Below are positions 7,824 to 18,171 of a stretch of 64,000 bases of DNA, piece by piece. The notes below the pieces were generated by a model, which was not told the origin of the DNA, did not search any database, and saw only the letters and a program-made list of their open reading frames with translations. This DNA is from Kribbella sindirgiensis (GTDB taxonomy: Bacteria; Actinomycetota; Actinomycetes; Propionibacteriales; Kribbellaceae), in assembly GCF_004331435.1 (NCBI RefSeq), contig NZ_SJKA01000009.1, positions 1 through 64,000 on the forward strand. Direction: 5' to 3'. The stretch's first letter is position 1; each line of letters starts with the position of its first letter. Both the position numbers and the translations under genes were made by a program.

Positions 7824-9094
7824 GTGAGACGAGGTGTGGGACTGACCTTGCTGGCCGCTGCGCTCAGCGTCGTGGTCAGCAGTTGTGGCAACGGGGTGAT
7901 CGACAAGAGCACGGACGGTGTCCCGCCGGCCGAGGCTACCGGGACCCTGCGGGTGCTGATCCCGTCGTTCCCGCCGAGTACGAAGGGCCGGGACGCGTTC
8001 CAGAAGGTCGTCGACGACTTCCACAAGACCTATCCGAAGATGAAGGTCGAGCCGGACTTCGCGACGTACAAGAACCTGAACGAGAAGCTGTCGACCTCGA
8101 TCGCGGCCGGGATCCCGTACGACGTGGTCGTCACCGGTGTCGGCTGGGTCCAGCCGTTCGCGTCGAAGCGGATCTTCGAGGACCTCGGCAAGTACGGCGT
8201 CACGCCGGACGTGATCAAGGAGAAGAGCACCCCGGCGCTGATCCCGGCGGTGACCTACGACAAGAAGCTGTACGCGTACCCGCTGGTCGCGGACGCCCGG
8301 GCGGTCGCGCTGCGCAAGAGCGCGTTCATCGAGGCCGGCCTCGATCCGTCGAAGCCGCCGACCTCGCTGGCCGAGATCAAGACCGCGGCCGAGAAACTCA
8401 CCAAGCGGGACAAGAACGGCAACATCACCCGCAGCGGGTTCGACCTCGCCTCGGCCACCGGCTTCCGGCAGTCGTTCACCACCTTCCTGGCCTCGACCGG
8501 TACGCCGCTCTACGTCGGCGGCGAGCCGAACTTCGACAACAAGGCGGGCCTGGACACGCTGCTGTGGATCAAGTCGATGATCAACAACGTCCAGCCGTAC
8601 GGGCAGACCAACGCCGCCCAGCAACCACTCGTGCTCACTGGTGAGGCCGCGATGGGCATCGTCAACGGCGGCGTCGACTGCTCGGCCGACGGCATCGGCC
8701 AGAAGAACTGCGACGACCTGGAGTTCTTCCGCTTCAACAGCGGCAAGGAGATCGAGTACGTCGGCGGCGACCTGGCCTCGATCGGGTCCCGCAGCCGGCA
8801 CAAGGACGCGGCCTGGTCGTTCATCCAGACCCTGACCACGACGGCCAGCCTGGACGCGATCGCCAAGCTGAACAAGAAGGTCCCGGCCTACAAGGACGCG
8901 AGCAACTCGCCGCAGGCGAAGTCGAACCCGCTGAGCCAGTTCGTCGCCGACGGCCTGAAGTACGCGGTCAACGAGAACGAAGTTCCGTCCAACTGGCTCG
9001 AGATGCGCGGCAACTTCGACATCCAGCTCACCCAGGCGGTCCTCGGACAGAAGGATCCCGCGAAGGTGCTGCACAACCTGGCAGGACAGTCCCG

Positions 9095-9098
<4 letters not shown>
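7824..9098 (+). CDS. ABC sugar transporter, extracellular solute-binding lipoprotein
   Basis: 424 residues. A lipoprotein signal ends in VSSC with Cys21 as the lipidation site. The mature part is a family 1 solute-binding protein (LRVLIPSFPPSTKGRDAF, AAGIPYDVVVTGVGWVQPFA, TGEAAMGIVNGG). It captures a sugar outside the membrane and delivers it to the two permeases that follow. GTG 7824 has AAGGAG at 7811-7816. The stop overlaps the next ATG by 4 nt. No ATPase is in the operon, so a shared MsiK-like ATPase is expected elsewhere (inference from the CUT1 family). Confidence 0.93.
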
Positions 9099-10025
<927 letters not shown>

Positions 10026-10033
<8 letters not shown>

Positions 10034-10919
10034 CTTGACCGTCGCGGCGTCGAAGCCGCCGGTACTCCGGCCCGGCCGGATCGTGCTGTACGTCGTTCTC
10101 ACGGTCGGCGCGATCCTGATGATCACGCCGTTCGTCTGGATGTTGCTGACCGCGTTCAAGAGCAACCTGGAGATCGCGAAGTTCGGCTGGCTGCCGTCGG
10201 AGCTGCGCTGGCACAACTTCGTCGAGGCGATGCAGACCGCGCCGTTCCTGCGGTACTTCCGGAACAGCCTGTTCATCGCGGTCGGCGAGACCGCGTTCAC
10301 GCTGGCGGTCTGTACGACGGCGGGGTACGCGCTGGCGAAGCTGCCGATCCGGGGCGGCAAGACGCTGCTGAACTACTTCATCGTGCTGCTGCTGGTGCCG
10401 TTCCAGATCATCCTGGTGCCGCTGTTCCTGATCGTGAAGTCGATCCCGCTGTTCGGCGGGAACAACATCCTCGGCCAGGGCGGGATCGGCTGGCTGAACT
10501 CGTGGTGGGGCCTGATCATCCCGCTCGGCGCGGCGCCGTTGTTCACGTTCCTGGCGCGGCAGTTCTACGTCTCGCTGCCGGACCAGCTGGCGCAGGCGGC
10601 CCGGGTCGACGGGCTCGGCGAGTTCGGGATCTTCTGGCGGATCATGACGCCGCTGGTGAAGCCGGCGCTGATCACGATCGCGGTGTTCCAGATCGAGGCG
10701 GCCTGGAACGGGTTCCTCTGGCCGTTGATGATCACCACGTCGGACGACATGCGGCCGCTGCAGCTCGGACTGGCGATCTTCTCCCAGAACCCGGCGGAGA
10801 TCCAGTGGCCGTACCTGATGGCCGGTACGGCGCTCGCGACGCTGCCGATGATCGTGCTGTTCGTGTTCGCCCAGAAGCGGTTCGTCGAAGGAATGGCGAA
10901 CGTCGGCATCAAGGGCTGA
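10026..10919 (+). CDS. ABC sugar transporter permease 2 (CUT1, MalG-like)
   Basis: About 297 residues, six helices, with the EAA loop AARVDGLGEFGIFWRIMTPL. It pairs with permease 1. I chose ATG 10026 because AAGGCGG at 10013-10019 is well spaced for it; ATG 10020 is in frame but sits directly against that site. A strong hairpin closes the operon. Confidence 0.9.
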
Positions 10920-10936
10920 CAGATCCGGGGGCAGAT

Positions 10937-10980
10937 CCTCGAACAGGTGCTCACCCCGCCCCGGGTGAGCACCTGCGAGG
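10937..10980 (+). terminator. Terminator of the sugar ABC operon
   Basis: CAGGTGCTCACCC (10944-10956) pairs perfectly with 10963-10975. The outer CCTCG/CGAGG arms (10937-10941 / 10976-10980) extend the stem. The hairpin starts 18 nt after the stop. The rest of the gap to 11170 shows no recognisable feature. Confidence 0.75.
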
Positions 10981-11170
10981 CCCCCTCCACATGCGGTGGT
11001 CCCGAAGAAACACCGGAACTTCCCACTAGGTCCCCCCTGCTGGGTCGTTCACCCGTTTATCGGCGGAGTGTGCCGCTCGTTACAGCATTCGTGAGGATTT
11101 TTCGCCGGTTCCCGAAATGATTTCCCGAAGACGGCAGGAAGCACGACTGATCGCGACGACTTGTACACAG

Positions 11171-11707
11171 TCAGTGCAGATGGCTGTGGACGACGTACCG
11201 GATGATCGGCTCGAGGTCCGTCGTACCGAGAAGTTCCAGCGCGTTGGTGGCGCGGAGCGTGGCGAGGCCGTGGATGTTTGTCCACAGGGCGGTGGCGCGG
11301 AGGGCGGCGTCGGCCGGGTGGAGCTGGGCGACCAGGTCGACGAAGTTCTGGAACAGCGGGAGCGAGGTCGCGCGGAGGTTGCCGCCGGCGCCGGCCAGGA
11401 GGTCGTGGCGGAAGATCAGGTCGAACATGCCGGGGCGTTCCGCGGCGAACTGCAGGTAGTTTCTGGCAGCCACTACCAATTGTTCCTCGGGCGGTCCGTC
11501 GGTCGGCGTACCGAGCCGGGCGGCCAGATCCTGCAGCCCGGTGGCGGCGATCGCGGCCAGCAGCGCGTCATGGGTCGGGAAGTAGCGCCGCGGTGCGCCG
11601 TGCGAGACGCCCGTACGGCGGGCGATCGCGCGCAGCGTCAGGTCGGCGAGGCCGTCCTCCTCGAGGAGTTCGACCCCGGCCTGGACGAGCCGATCCGGCA
11701 GGGACAC
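11171..11707 (-). CDS. TetR family regulator
   Basis: 178 residues. The HTH is LTLRAIARRTGVSHGAPRRYF (residues about 23-43), followed by a compact helical effector domain. It is divergent from the DUF385-hemerythrin fusion with a 108-nt gap, which suggests it controls that gene. ATACGGTAGTAT at 11708-11719, just upstream of its start, has ATAC/GTAT inverted ends and may be its operator. The ligand is unknown. Confidence 0.88.
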   Translation of the reverse strand: MSLPDRLVQAGVELLEEDGLADLTLRAIARRTGVSHGAPRRYFPTHDALLAAIAATGLQDLAARLGTPTDGPPEEQLVVAARNYLQFAAERPGMFDLIFRHDLLAGAGGNLRATSLPLFQNFVDLVAQLHPADAALRATALWTNIHGLATLRATNALELLGTTDLEPIIRYVVHSHLH

Positions 11708-11815
11708 ATACGGTAGTATCGCCGACGTGACTGCCGGGTCGGCTTCTTCCAGCCATTACCGAGTTGGGTCCCCGGCTGCGTTCTGAGCGCCGCGCGGGCC
11801 CCGCCCGCTTCTCTG

Positions 11816-12652
11816 ATGTCTGCGAATCCCTTTCACGACACCAGAGAGAAGCGAATCCTGAACGATTTCACCGCACAACTCATCGCGGAGTTCCAGGCGA
11901 ACGACGGTCGCGTCGGCGGGCCTTTCGAGAACTCCAGGTTGTTGCTTTTGACAACCACCGGCGCGCGGACCGGCCAAGCGCGTACCGCGATCCTCGGGTA
12001 CTACCCGGACGGCGACCGCGTCCTCGTCGTCGGCTCGGCCGGCGGCAGCCCGAAACACCCGGCCTGGTACCACAACCTGCTCGCCGATCCGTCGGTCCAC
12101 GTCGACCTCGGGCTCTTCGAGTACGACGCCACGGCCGTCGTACTGCGGGGCGCCGAGCGGGACGAGGTGTTCGCGCGGCTCGTCGAGGCCGATCCGGGGT
12201 GGGGCGAGTACCAGAAGGGAACCACGCGAACTCTTCCGGTGGTGGCGCTCGTCCAAGAACCGGGGCCGCCACCTGTCCGCGGGTCGTTTGCGGAGGTACT
12301 GAAGACCATCCACGCCGCGTTCCGGCGGGAACTGGCCTTGATCCGGCACGAGATCGCGACGTCCGGGACCCTGGGCGCGCAGCTCCGCATCAACTGCCTG
12401 ACCATGTGCCAGGGCCTGCACTACCACCACACCGGCGAGTCGACCGGGCTGTTCCCGGCCCTGGTCGAGCAGCACCCGGAGCTGACGGACGTGATCGCCG
12501 TACTGCAGAAGGAGCACGACGAGATCGCAGTACTGCTCGCGGAGCTCGAGCAGTTGGTCAGTTCAGACCTCCTGGCCCAGGTGGACGAGCTGATCGCCCA
12601 GCTCAACGCCCACCTGGACCGCGAGGAGGCAGCGCTCCTGCCTTATCTATAG
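11816..12652 (+). CDS. DUF385/Ddn-like nitroreductase-family domain fused to a hemerythrin-like domain
   Basis: 278 residues. Residues about 10-140 match the DUF385 (deazaflavin F420-dependent, Ddn-like) fold: NDFTAQLIAEFQANDGRVGGP, LLLLTTTGARTGQARTAILGY, GGSPKHPAWYHNLLADP. Residues about 150-278 form a four-helix HHE hemerythrin-like domain with candidate iron ligands in FAEVLKTIHAAFRREL, LHYHHTGESTGLFPAL, QKEHDEI and LNAHLDREEAALLPYL. The fusion couples a flavin/F420 redox module to a non-haem di-iron module. Redox or oxygen/NO sensing is inference. Its end overlaps the convergent methyltransferase by 6 nt. Confidence 0.85.
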   Translation: MSANPFHDTREKRILNDFTAQLIAEFQANDGRVGGPFENSRLLLLTTTGARTGQARTAILGYYPDGDRVLVVGSAGGSPKHPAWYHNLLADPSVHVDLGLFEYDATAVVLRGAERDEVFARLVEADPGWGEYQKGTTRTLPVVALVQEPGPPPVRGSFAEVLKTIHAAFRRELALIRHEIATSGTLGAQLRINCLTMCQGLHYHHTGESTGLFPALVEQHPELTDVIAVLQKEHDEIAVLLAELEQLVSSDLLAQVDELIAQLNAHLDREEAALLPYL

Positions 12653-13408
12653 GGGCTTCTGCGCGAGGAGGGCGTAGGAGTTGGGGAGCCGGCCGGACCA
12701 CGCTGCAGCGGTTGTGTCGTCCTGCGGGCGCCAGAACGGTTCGGCGTACTCCTCGAGGATCTGGAGTCGTAGGCCGGCTCTGGTGACCGCGGTGACGATC
12801 TGGCCGAGCGTCCACTGCCACTCCTGGGCGCCGTTGCCCGGGAACGTGTCGTTGACGTGGGACTCGGCGAAGTAGCTCCGGTCCGGCCGGATCCGCGGCT
12901 CGTCCTCGTCCCAGGTCCAGAGCGGTACGGCCGGGTGGCCCTCGTACACGAAGAGGTGTCCACCCGGCCGCACCACGCGCGCCGCATCGCGCGCCCACGC
13001 GTCGATGTCACGCATCCAGATCAGCGCGCCCTTGCCCGTGTACACCAGGTCGGCCGACGCATCTCTGATCGGCACGCCGGGCACCTCGGCCACGACGTAC
13101 TGACAGCTCACTCCCACGTCACCCGCCCGTCGCTGCGCAGCACCTGCCGCCACCGAGCTGTAGTCGACCCCCACGACGCTCTTGGCTCCGGCTTTCACCA
13201 GCGCCACGTCATCCAGCCCATGCCCACTCTGGAAGTGCACCACCACCGGAGCCTCCGCCAGCACGGGCGCCAACAGCTCCCGCTCCCGCGCGAACAGCCT
13301 GCCTTCCCCACGCGCCTGCTCAAGCAGCTCGTCGTACTCCCGAACATGCTTCATAGAAGCCTGCTCCCACACGGCTCGGTTGCCCGCCACGACCTTGTCC
13401 ATCCACAC
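12647..13408 (-). CDS. Class I SAM-dependent methyltransferase
   Basis: 253 residues. The SAM site appears as VVHFQSGHGLDDVALVKAGA with the acidic ribose ligand in VVGVDYS, then VVAEVPGVPIRDASADLVYTG and the post-motif ARVVRPGGHLFVYEGH. Motif I has the HFQSGxGLD form instead of the usual GxGxG. No substrate can be named. The first codons give two possible starts (13408 and 13402). Confidence 0.85.
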   Translation of the reverse strand: MWMDKVVAGNRAVWEQASMKHVREYDELLEQARGEGRLFARERELLAPVLAEAPVVVHFQSGHGLDDVALVKAGAKSVVGVDYSSVAAGAAQRRAGDVGVSCQYVVAEVPGVPIRDASADLVYTGKGALIWMRDIDAWARDAARVVRPGGHLFVYEGHPAVPLWTWDEDEPRIRPDRSYFAESHVNDTFPGNGAQEWQWTLGQIVTAVTRAGLRLQILEEYAEPFWRPQDDTTAAAWSGRLPNSYALLAQKPL

Positions 13409-13444
13409 AGTCAGCCCGACCCATCGCCTGCGGGCAACCGCATT

Positions 13445-15760
13445 TCACTCGTTGTGGAGAACCTCGGCGATGGTGGTGCGGGCGGCTGTGCGGGCGGGGA
13501 AGTAGGCGCCGGCCGCGGAGATGACGATGCCGGCGAGGACCAGGAGGGCGAGGAGACCGGCTGGGTAGACGTCGAGCATGAAGTCCGGGAGTTCTATCTG
13601 GGCTCCGTTCGCCATGGCGGGGACGACCAGGCGGTGGGCGATGATGCCGAACGGGATGCCGAGCAGGCCGCCGATGGCTCCCAGCGCGATCATCGAGGTC
13701 ACGACCATCCCGGTGACCTGTGCAGGCGTCATACCGATCGACTTGAGCATGCCCAGGTCGCGGCGGCGTTCGCGGGTGTTGAGTACGACGGTGTTGAACA
13801 CACCGAGCGCCGCAACGGTCCCTAGCATCAGCGTGAGCAGTACGACGGTCGCCAGTACGACGGCCACGAACGTGCCGGCGTCCTGGCCTTCCGTCTCCTG
13901 GAGCCCGGAGTCCTTCGCCTGCACGGCTTGGACTACTGCGTTCAGGTCCGTCCCGGGCTTCACGTTGACCTCGTAGATGTTCGCCCGCAGCTCAGGTGCG
14001 ATCAGCGCGAGGGTGGCCCAGTTGGACAGCACCTCGTCGGCGGAGTTGTACATCGCCTTCCCGACGATCTGCGCCCGTACCGTCTTGCCCTTCGACTGCA
14101 GTGTGATCGTGTCGCCGACGGCCAGACCGCGTTGCTTCAGGAAGCGTTCCGACACCACCACCTGGCCCGGGCCGTCGAACCAGCGCCCGGCGAGGATGCG
14201 GTAGCCGGTCTGATCGAAGTCGCCGCGGTAGAACGACACGCGGAGGTCGGCCTGCGTACCCACCAGCCGCATCTCCAGGTCCGCCATCGCCGCCACTGAC
14301 GTGACACCGGGCGCAGAACGCAGTGCGGCCTCGTCCTCGGCATCGGTCAGCTTCGCACCAGGTGGCGCGTTCGGTCCTTCAGGCCCGGAGCCGTTGGGTC
14401 CGGCGAAGATCGTCAGGTCAACAGCGCCCGCTCGGCTCGCAGCGGTCTGGTACGTCGTCAGCGACTTCCCCAGTCCCACCGCCAGCGTCACGCTGGTGAC
14501 ACCGAGCACCACAGCCGCCAGCGTCAGCGCCGTACGTCCAGGACGGGCGAAGGGCAGCCCCAGCCCCAGACTGACCGGCCTGGGCAGCCGGGTGCCGCTC
14601 AGCCACCGCTGCACCCGCAGGCCTCGTCCAGCTCGCGGCGCGCTCCCGGCACTGATCGCCTGCGCCGCTGACAGGCTCCGGGCCCTCAGAGCCGGCAGGA
14701 GTGCGGAGAGAGCGACGAGAGCAGGTACGCCGAGCAGCGTGGCTACGTCGACCCAGATCGGGACAGTGGTCCCGCCCGCGCCGTAGTTCTCGAAAGCCCT
14801 GGTCAGTAAGGAGGTGGCGAGTACGTTGCCTAGGACAACACCGCCCGCGCATCCGATGACAGCAGGGATCGAAATCATCCCGAGGTACACCGCCATCACC
14901 TGTGTCGGCGTGAACCCCAGTGACTTCAGCACACCGATGTGCTTGAAGCCTGCGACCACTGCACCGCTGACGACGTTCGCCACGATCAGTACGGCGACAG
15001 CAAGGCCCAGCCATCCGAACACCATCAGGAACGGTACGAACGTATTCGGCTGACCCGCTGTCAACGCCCGCAACGCCAGGTACGACTGCGTACCTAGGAG
15101 GGCGTCGCTAGGCAGTCCTTTGGTCACGGCTTGCTGGCCGGCCGTCACCTCGGCGTTCGTGGCGGCGTGGGTGAAGCGGTAGAGCATCTGCGTCGACGTC
15201 GGGTGCAGTGCGTTCAGCTGCTCCGGCGTGACCCACGCATCGGCCGACTGGCTCACGCTGTACGCGAAGCCGACGATGGTGAGCGTCTGACCGCCGGCGG
15301 TCATCGTCCCGTTCAGCTGCGGCGCACCGCGGCCGTTGGACTCGGTCGGGTTCCGGTTGAGCACGATCTCGCCGGGCTTGGTCGCCCAGCGGCCCTTCCA
15401 CACGTTGAGCCGGTCGACGGCGCCGCCGGGATCCGCGCGGCCCACCGTGACCAGTGACCCCATCATCGCGGGCTGAGCGAGCTCGAGCGTCGCCTGCGGG
15501 AACGGTCCGCCGACAGCCGCCGCACTCCGCGCAGCCTCGGTCAGCTGCGCATCAGTCACCTTGCTGCGGTCGTACGACGCAGTCAGCTGCGAACCGCTCT
15601 GCTTCGCGTACGCGCGGTCGAACGGGCCACTCGACGCGGCCAGCAGGCCTAGTGCGACGACGATCATCGTGGTGGAGAGCAGTACGACCACGCCGATCAC
15701 CACGGTCTGCACACGACGCCGTCGTACGGCCGCTCGCGCGACAGGCCAGACGGCGCTCAC
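13445..15760 (-). CDS. ABC transporter permease, FtsX/MacB-like with two FtsX domains
   Basis: 771 residues. An N-terminal TM is followed by a large extracytoplasmic MacB-like domain, three helices, a second extracytoplasmic domain and a final FtsX helix bundle (LLTLMLGTVAALGVFNTVVL, RERRRDLGMLKSIGMTPAQV). This duplicated permease architecture belongs to exporters of peptides or lipophilic compounds and lipoprotein-release-like systems. It overlaps its ATPase gene by 4 nt. A two-component pair divergent to it probably regulates expression. Confidence 0.92.
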   Translation of the reverse strand: MSAVWPVARAAVRRRRVQTVVIGVVVLLSTTMIVVALGLLAASSGPFDRAYAKQSGSQLTASYDRSKVTDAQLTEAARSAAAVGGPFPQATLELAQPAMMGSLVTVGRADPGGAVDRLNVWKGRWATKPGEIVLNRNPTESNGRGAPQLNGTMTAGGQTLTIVGFAYSVSQSADAWVTPEQLNALHPTSTQMLYRFTHAATNAEVTAGQQAVTKGLPSDALLGTQSYLALRALTAGQPNTFVPFLMVFGWLGLAVAVLIVANVVSGAVVAGFKHIGVLKSLGFTPTQVMAVYLGMISIPAVIGCAGGVVLGNVLATSLLTRAFENYGAGGTTVPIWVDVATLLGVPALVALSALLPALRARSLSAAQAISAGSAPRAGRGLRVQRWLSGTRLPRPVSLGLGLPFARPGRTALTLAAVVLGVTSVTLAVGLGKSLTTYQTAASRAGAVDLTIFAGPNGSGPEGPNAPPGAKLTDAEDEAALRSAPGVTSVAAMADLEMRLVGTQADLRVSFYRGDFDQTGYRILAGRWFDGPGQVVVSERFLKQRGLAVGDTITLQSKGKTVRAQIVGKAMYNSADEVLSNWATLALIAPELRANIYEVNVKPGTDLNAVVQAVQAKDSGLQETEGQDAGTFVAVVLATVVLLTLMLGTVAALGVFNTVVLNTRERRRDLGMLKSIGMTPAQVTGMVVTSMIALGAIGGLLGIPFGIIAHRLVVPAMANGAQIELPDFMLDVYPAGLLALLVLAGIVISAAGAYFPARTAARTTIAEVLHNE

Positions 15761-16467
15761 GCCGTACGCTCCAGGCTGCGTTCACCGGCGATCTGCCCGT
15801 CGACGAAGTCGATGACCCGGCTGGCGCACCGTGTCGCGAGCTGCTGGTCGTGTGTCACCAGCAAGAGGGTCTGGCCGATTTGGTTGAGGTCTAGGAGCAG
15901 GTCCATCACCTGCTCGCCGGCACGAGTGTCGAGCGCGCCTGTCGGCTCGTCGGCCAGGAGGATCGCTGGGCGGTTCATGAGCGCGCGGGCAACCGCGACT
16001 CGTTGCCGCTCACCACCACTGAGCTGTGAGGGGTAGATGTTGCGGCGACCGGCTATGCCCAGCTCCTCGAACAGCTCGAGTGCGCGCTTCCGTGCGTGCG
16101 CCGCCGACGTACCGGTGAGCTGTGCGGCCAGTGCGACGTTGTCGAGCGCGGACAGGTCGTCCAGCAGGTTGAAGAACTGGAAGATCATCCCGATCCGTCT
16201 GCGCCGGAACAGCGCCAGCCCCTTCTCGTCCAGCGCGCCCAGGTCTTCGCCGTGCACCACGACGGACCCTGACGTCGGCCGGTCCAGTCCGGCGACCATG
16301 CTGAGCAGGGTCGACTTGCCACTGCCGGACGGTCCCATCACCGCGACCGCCTCACCGGCGTGGATCTCCAGCGACACTCCATCGAGTGCGGCGGATTCGC
16401 CGTACTCCTTGCGTACGGCGGTGAGCTGTACGACCGCCTGTCCGTTGTCCTCCGTCATGCTGCTCAC
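15757..16467 (-). CDS. ABC transporter ATP-binding protein (MacB/LolD type)
   Basis: 236 residues with Walker A GPSGSGKS, signature LSGGERQRVAVARAL, Walker B ILLADEPTGALD and the H-loop VTHD. The insert EKGLALFRRRRIGMIFQFFNLL is typical of the MacB/LolD group. It powers the adjacent FtsX-like permease. Start is GTG 16467 or, less likely, ATG 16458. Confidence 0.95.
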   Translation of the reverse strand: MSSMTEDNGQAVVQLTAVRKEYGESAALDGVSLEIHAGEAVAVMGPSGSGKSTLLSMVAGLDRPTSGSVVVHGEDLGALDEKGLALFRRRRIGMIFQFFNLLDDLSALDNVALAAQLTGTSAAHARKRALELFEELGIAGRRNIYPSQLSGGERQRVAVARALMNRPAILLADEPTGALDTRAGEQVMDLLLDLNQIGQTLLLVTHDQQLATRCASRVIDFVDGQIAGERSLERTA

Positions 16468-16600
16468 GCTAGGGCCGGCAGGCGACCGCTGACGTCAGCC
16501 TGCCGGGGTAATGTCCGCGCGCTGTCATCCTGGAGATGTACGGCGGTGCGTCTGGCGGATGATGCGATGTGGCCAACGGCTTTGGGACAGTGGTCTCGTG

Positions 16601-17389
16601 ATGTGGTTCCTGGTGGTGCTGCCGGCCTTGGTTGCCGCTCTGCTCGCGCTCTTGTTGTTGCGCGCTCAGCGTGCTCACGGTCGCGCGCTGGAGGAGCGCG
16701 GGTGGCTGCTGGAGCGTGAACGGGAGACCGCGGCGCGCAAGGCGGTCGACGCGGAGAGGGCGCGGATAGCGCACGACCTGCACGACATCGTGAGCCACAA
16801 CGTCAGCGTCATGGTCATCCAGACCGGTGCGGCCCGGCAGGTGCTGGGAACCTCACCGGACGAGGCCGAGGCAGCTCTACTCGCGGTAGAAGCCGCAGGC
16901 CGCGACACCATGGCTGAGCTGCGCCATCTGCTCGGGCTACTCGCACCGAAGGCTGACGGCGTCGAGGACGACGCCTTGGCCCCTCAGCCGAGCCTGACTC
17001 GTTTGAGCGAGCTGATCGACCGCATCGCGTTCGCGGGTCTACCTGTCGAGGTACGGATCTCCGGCGACCCGTACCCGTTGCCGACCGGTGTCGACGTCAC
17101 GGCGTACCGCATCATCCAGGAGGCGCTCACCAACGCCCTCAAGCACGGCGACGGTGTCAGGGCCGAAGTGACCGTCCGCTACGCGCCGCACGCGTTGCGG
17201 GTCGAAGTACTCAACTCCGGTCCGAGCGTCCTGACTGGTAGCGGCCGTTCGGTGGTCTCCGAAGGTGACGGCCGTGGGCTCCTCGGCCTCAAGCAACGCG
17301 TCGGCGTGTACGGCGGCCAGCTCGACGCCCGCCGGCGCCTCGGCGGCGGCTTCCGCGTCCGCGCCAAGCTCCCACTGGAGCGCCCATGA
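16601..17389 (+). CDS. Sensor histidine kinase, NarL/HisKA_3 type
   Basis: About 262 residues. One N-terminal membrane helix (WFLVVLPALVAALLALLLLR) leads straight into a coiled segment and the HisKA_3 box ARIAHDLHDIVSHNVSVMV; the DLHD histidine is residue 61. N-box TNALKHG and G-box GRGLLGLKQRVGVYGG complete the ATPase domain. It has almost no extracytoplasmic part, so it may sense the membrane or the ABC partner, as intramembrane-sensing kinases do. GTG 16598 or ATG 16601 is the start; in-frame codons farther upstream lack coding character. Confidence 0.9.
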   Translation: MWFLVVLPALVAALLALLLLRAQRAHGRALEERGWLLERERETAARKAVDAERARIAHDLHDIVSHNVSVMVIQTGAARQVLGTSPDEAEAALLAVEAAGRDTMAELRHLLGLLAPKADGVEDDALAPQPSLTRLSELIDRIAFAGLPVEVRISGDPYPLPTGVDVTAYRIIQEALTNALKHGDGVRAEVTVRYAPHALRVEVLNSGPSVLTGSGRSVVSEGDGRGLLGLKQRVGVYGGQLDARRRLGGGFRVRAKLPLERP

Positions 17390-18045
17390 CGACGCGTGTG
17401 GTGATCGCGGACGACCAGGCCCTGGTCCGCACCGGCTTCCGGATGATCCTCACCGCCCGCGGCATCGAGGTCGTCGGCGAGGCCGCGGACGGTGCCGAAG
17501 CAGTGGACGCCGTACGGCGCCTGCACCCGGACGTCGTCCTGATGGACATCCGCATGCCCACCATGGACGGCCTCGAAGCCACCCGCCGCATCCTGGCCAC
17601 CCCGACCGACTGCCGCGTCCTGATCCTCACCACCTTCGACCTGGACAGCTACGTGTACGCCGCACTGGCCGCCGGCGCCAGCGGCTTCCTCCTCAAGGAC
17701 GTGACCCCCGAACACCTGGCCGCGGCCGTCCGCCTGGTCACCACCGGCGACGCTCTCCTGTCCCCGTCCATCACCCGCCGCCTCGTCGAGCGCTTCGCCA
17801 CCCCCGAAACCACCCAACCCGCCCTCCACCGCGACCTGTCCAACCTCACCCCGCGCGAACTGGAAGTCCTCACCCTGATGGGCCAAGGCCTCTCCAACGC
17901 CGAAATCGCCACCGCCCTCACCCTCAGCGAAGCCACCGTCAAAACCCACGTGGCCCGGATCTTCGCCAAGCTCAACCTTCGAGATCGCTCCCAAGCCGTG
18001 GTCCTCGCCTACGAAACCGGCCTCATCACCCCCGGCGACCATTGA
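17386..18045 (+). CDS. Response regulator, NarL/FixJ (LuxR HTH) family
   Basis: 219 residues. Receiver domain with phospho-acceptor Asp54 in VVLMDIRMP, conserved IADDQ at the N-terminus and LLKD near residue 105. The LuxR-type HTH at about 150-210 is LTPRELEVLTLMGQGLSNAEI and SEATVKTHVARIFAKL. ATG 17386 overlaps the kinase stop by 4 nt. The pair most likely controls the divergent ABC exporter. The last 250 nt of the coding strand are strongly C-rich. Confidence 0.93.
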   Translation: MTTRVVIADDQALVRTGFRMILTARGIEVVGEAADGAEAVDAVRRLHPDVVLMDIRMPTMDGLEATRRILATPTDCRVLILTTFDLDSYVYAALAAGASGFLLKDVTPEHLAAAVRLVTTGDALLSPSITRRLVERFATPETTQPALHRDLSNLTPRELEVLTLMGQGLSNAEIATALTLSEATVKTHVARIFAKLNLRDRSQAVVLAYETGLITPGDH

Positions 18046-18062
18046 GCGCCGGCAGTAGCCCA

Positions 18063-18083
18063 ACGGTTGCTTACGGCAACCGT
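18063..18083 (+). terminator. Hairpin after the response-regulator gene
   Basis: ACGGTTGC-TTACG-GCAACCGT is a perfect 8-bp stem 17 nt after the stop. There is no U-tract; it is modest and could also be a leader element of the next gene. Confidence 0.4.
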
Positions 18084-18171
18084 CGCTGGACCCGTGCCTA
18101 CCTGCCGCTCCGGGTCTAGCCTCGGTAATGGGGTGATGTGCTCCCCCCGTTCAGGAGTAGGGGGCAAGGGG

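Noticed and set aside
12643..12998. Short minus-strand frames inside the methyltransferase and at the hemerythrin fusion end
   Set aside because: They are out-of-frame shadows of the 253-residue methyltransferase with Arg/Pro-rich content.
18067..18171. N-terminal extension of the FAD oxidase from an upstream start
   Set aside because: The extension crosses the hairpin and the AGGAG ribosome site, and the family sequence begins after ATG 18172.
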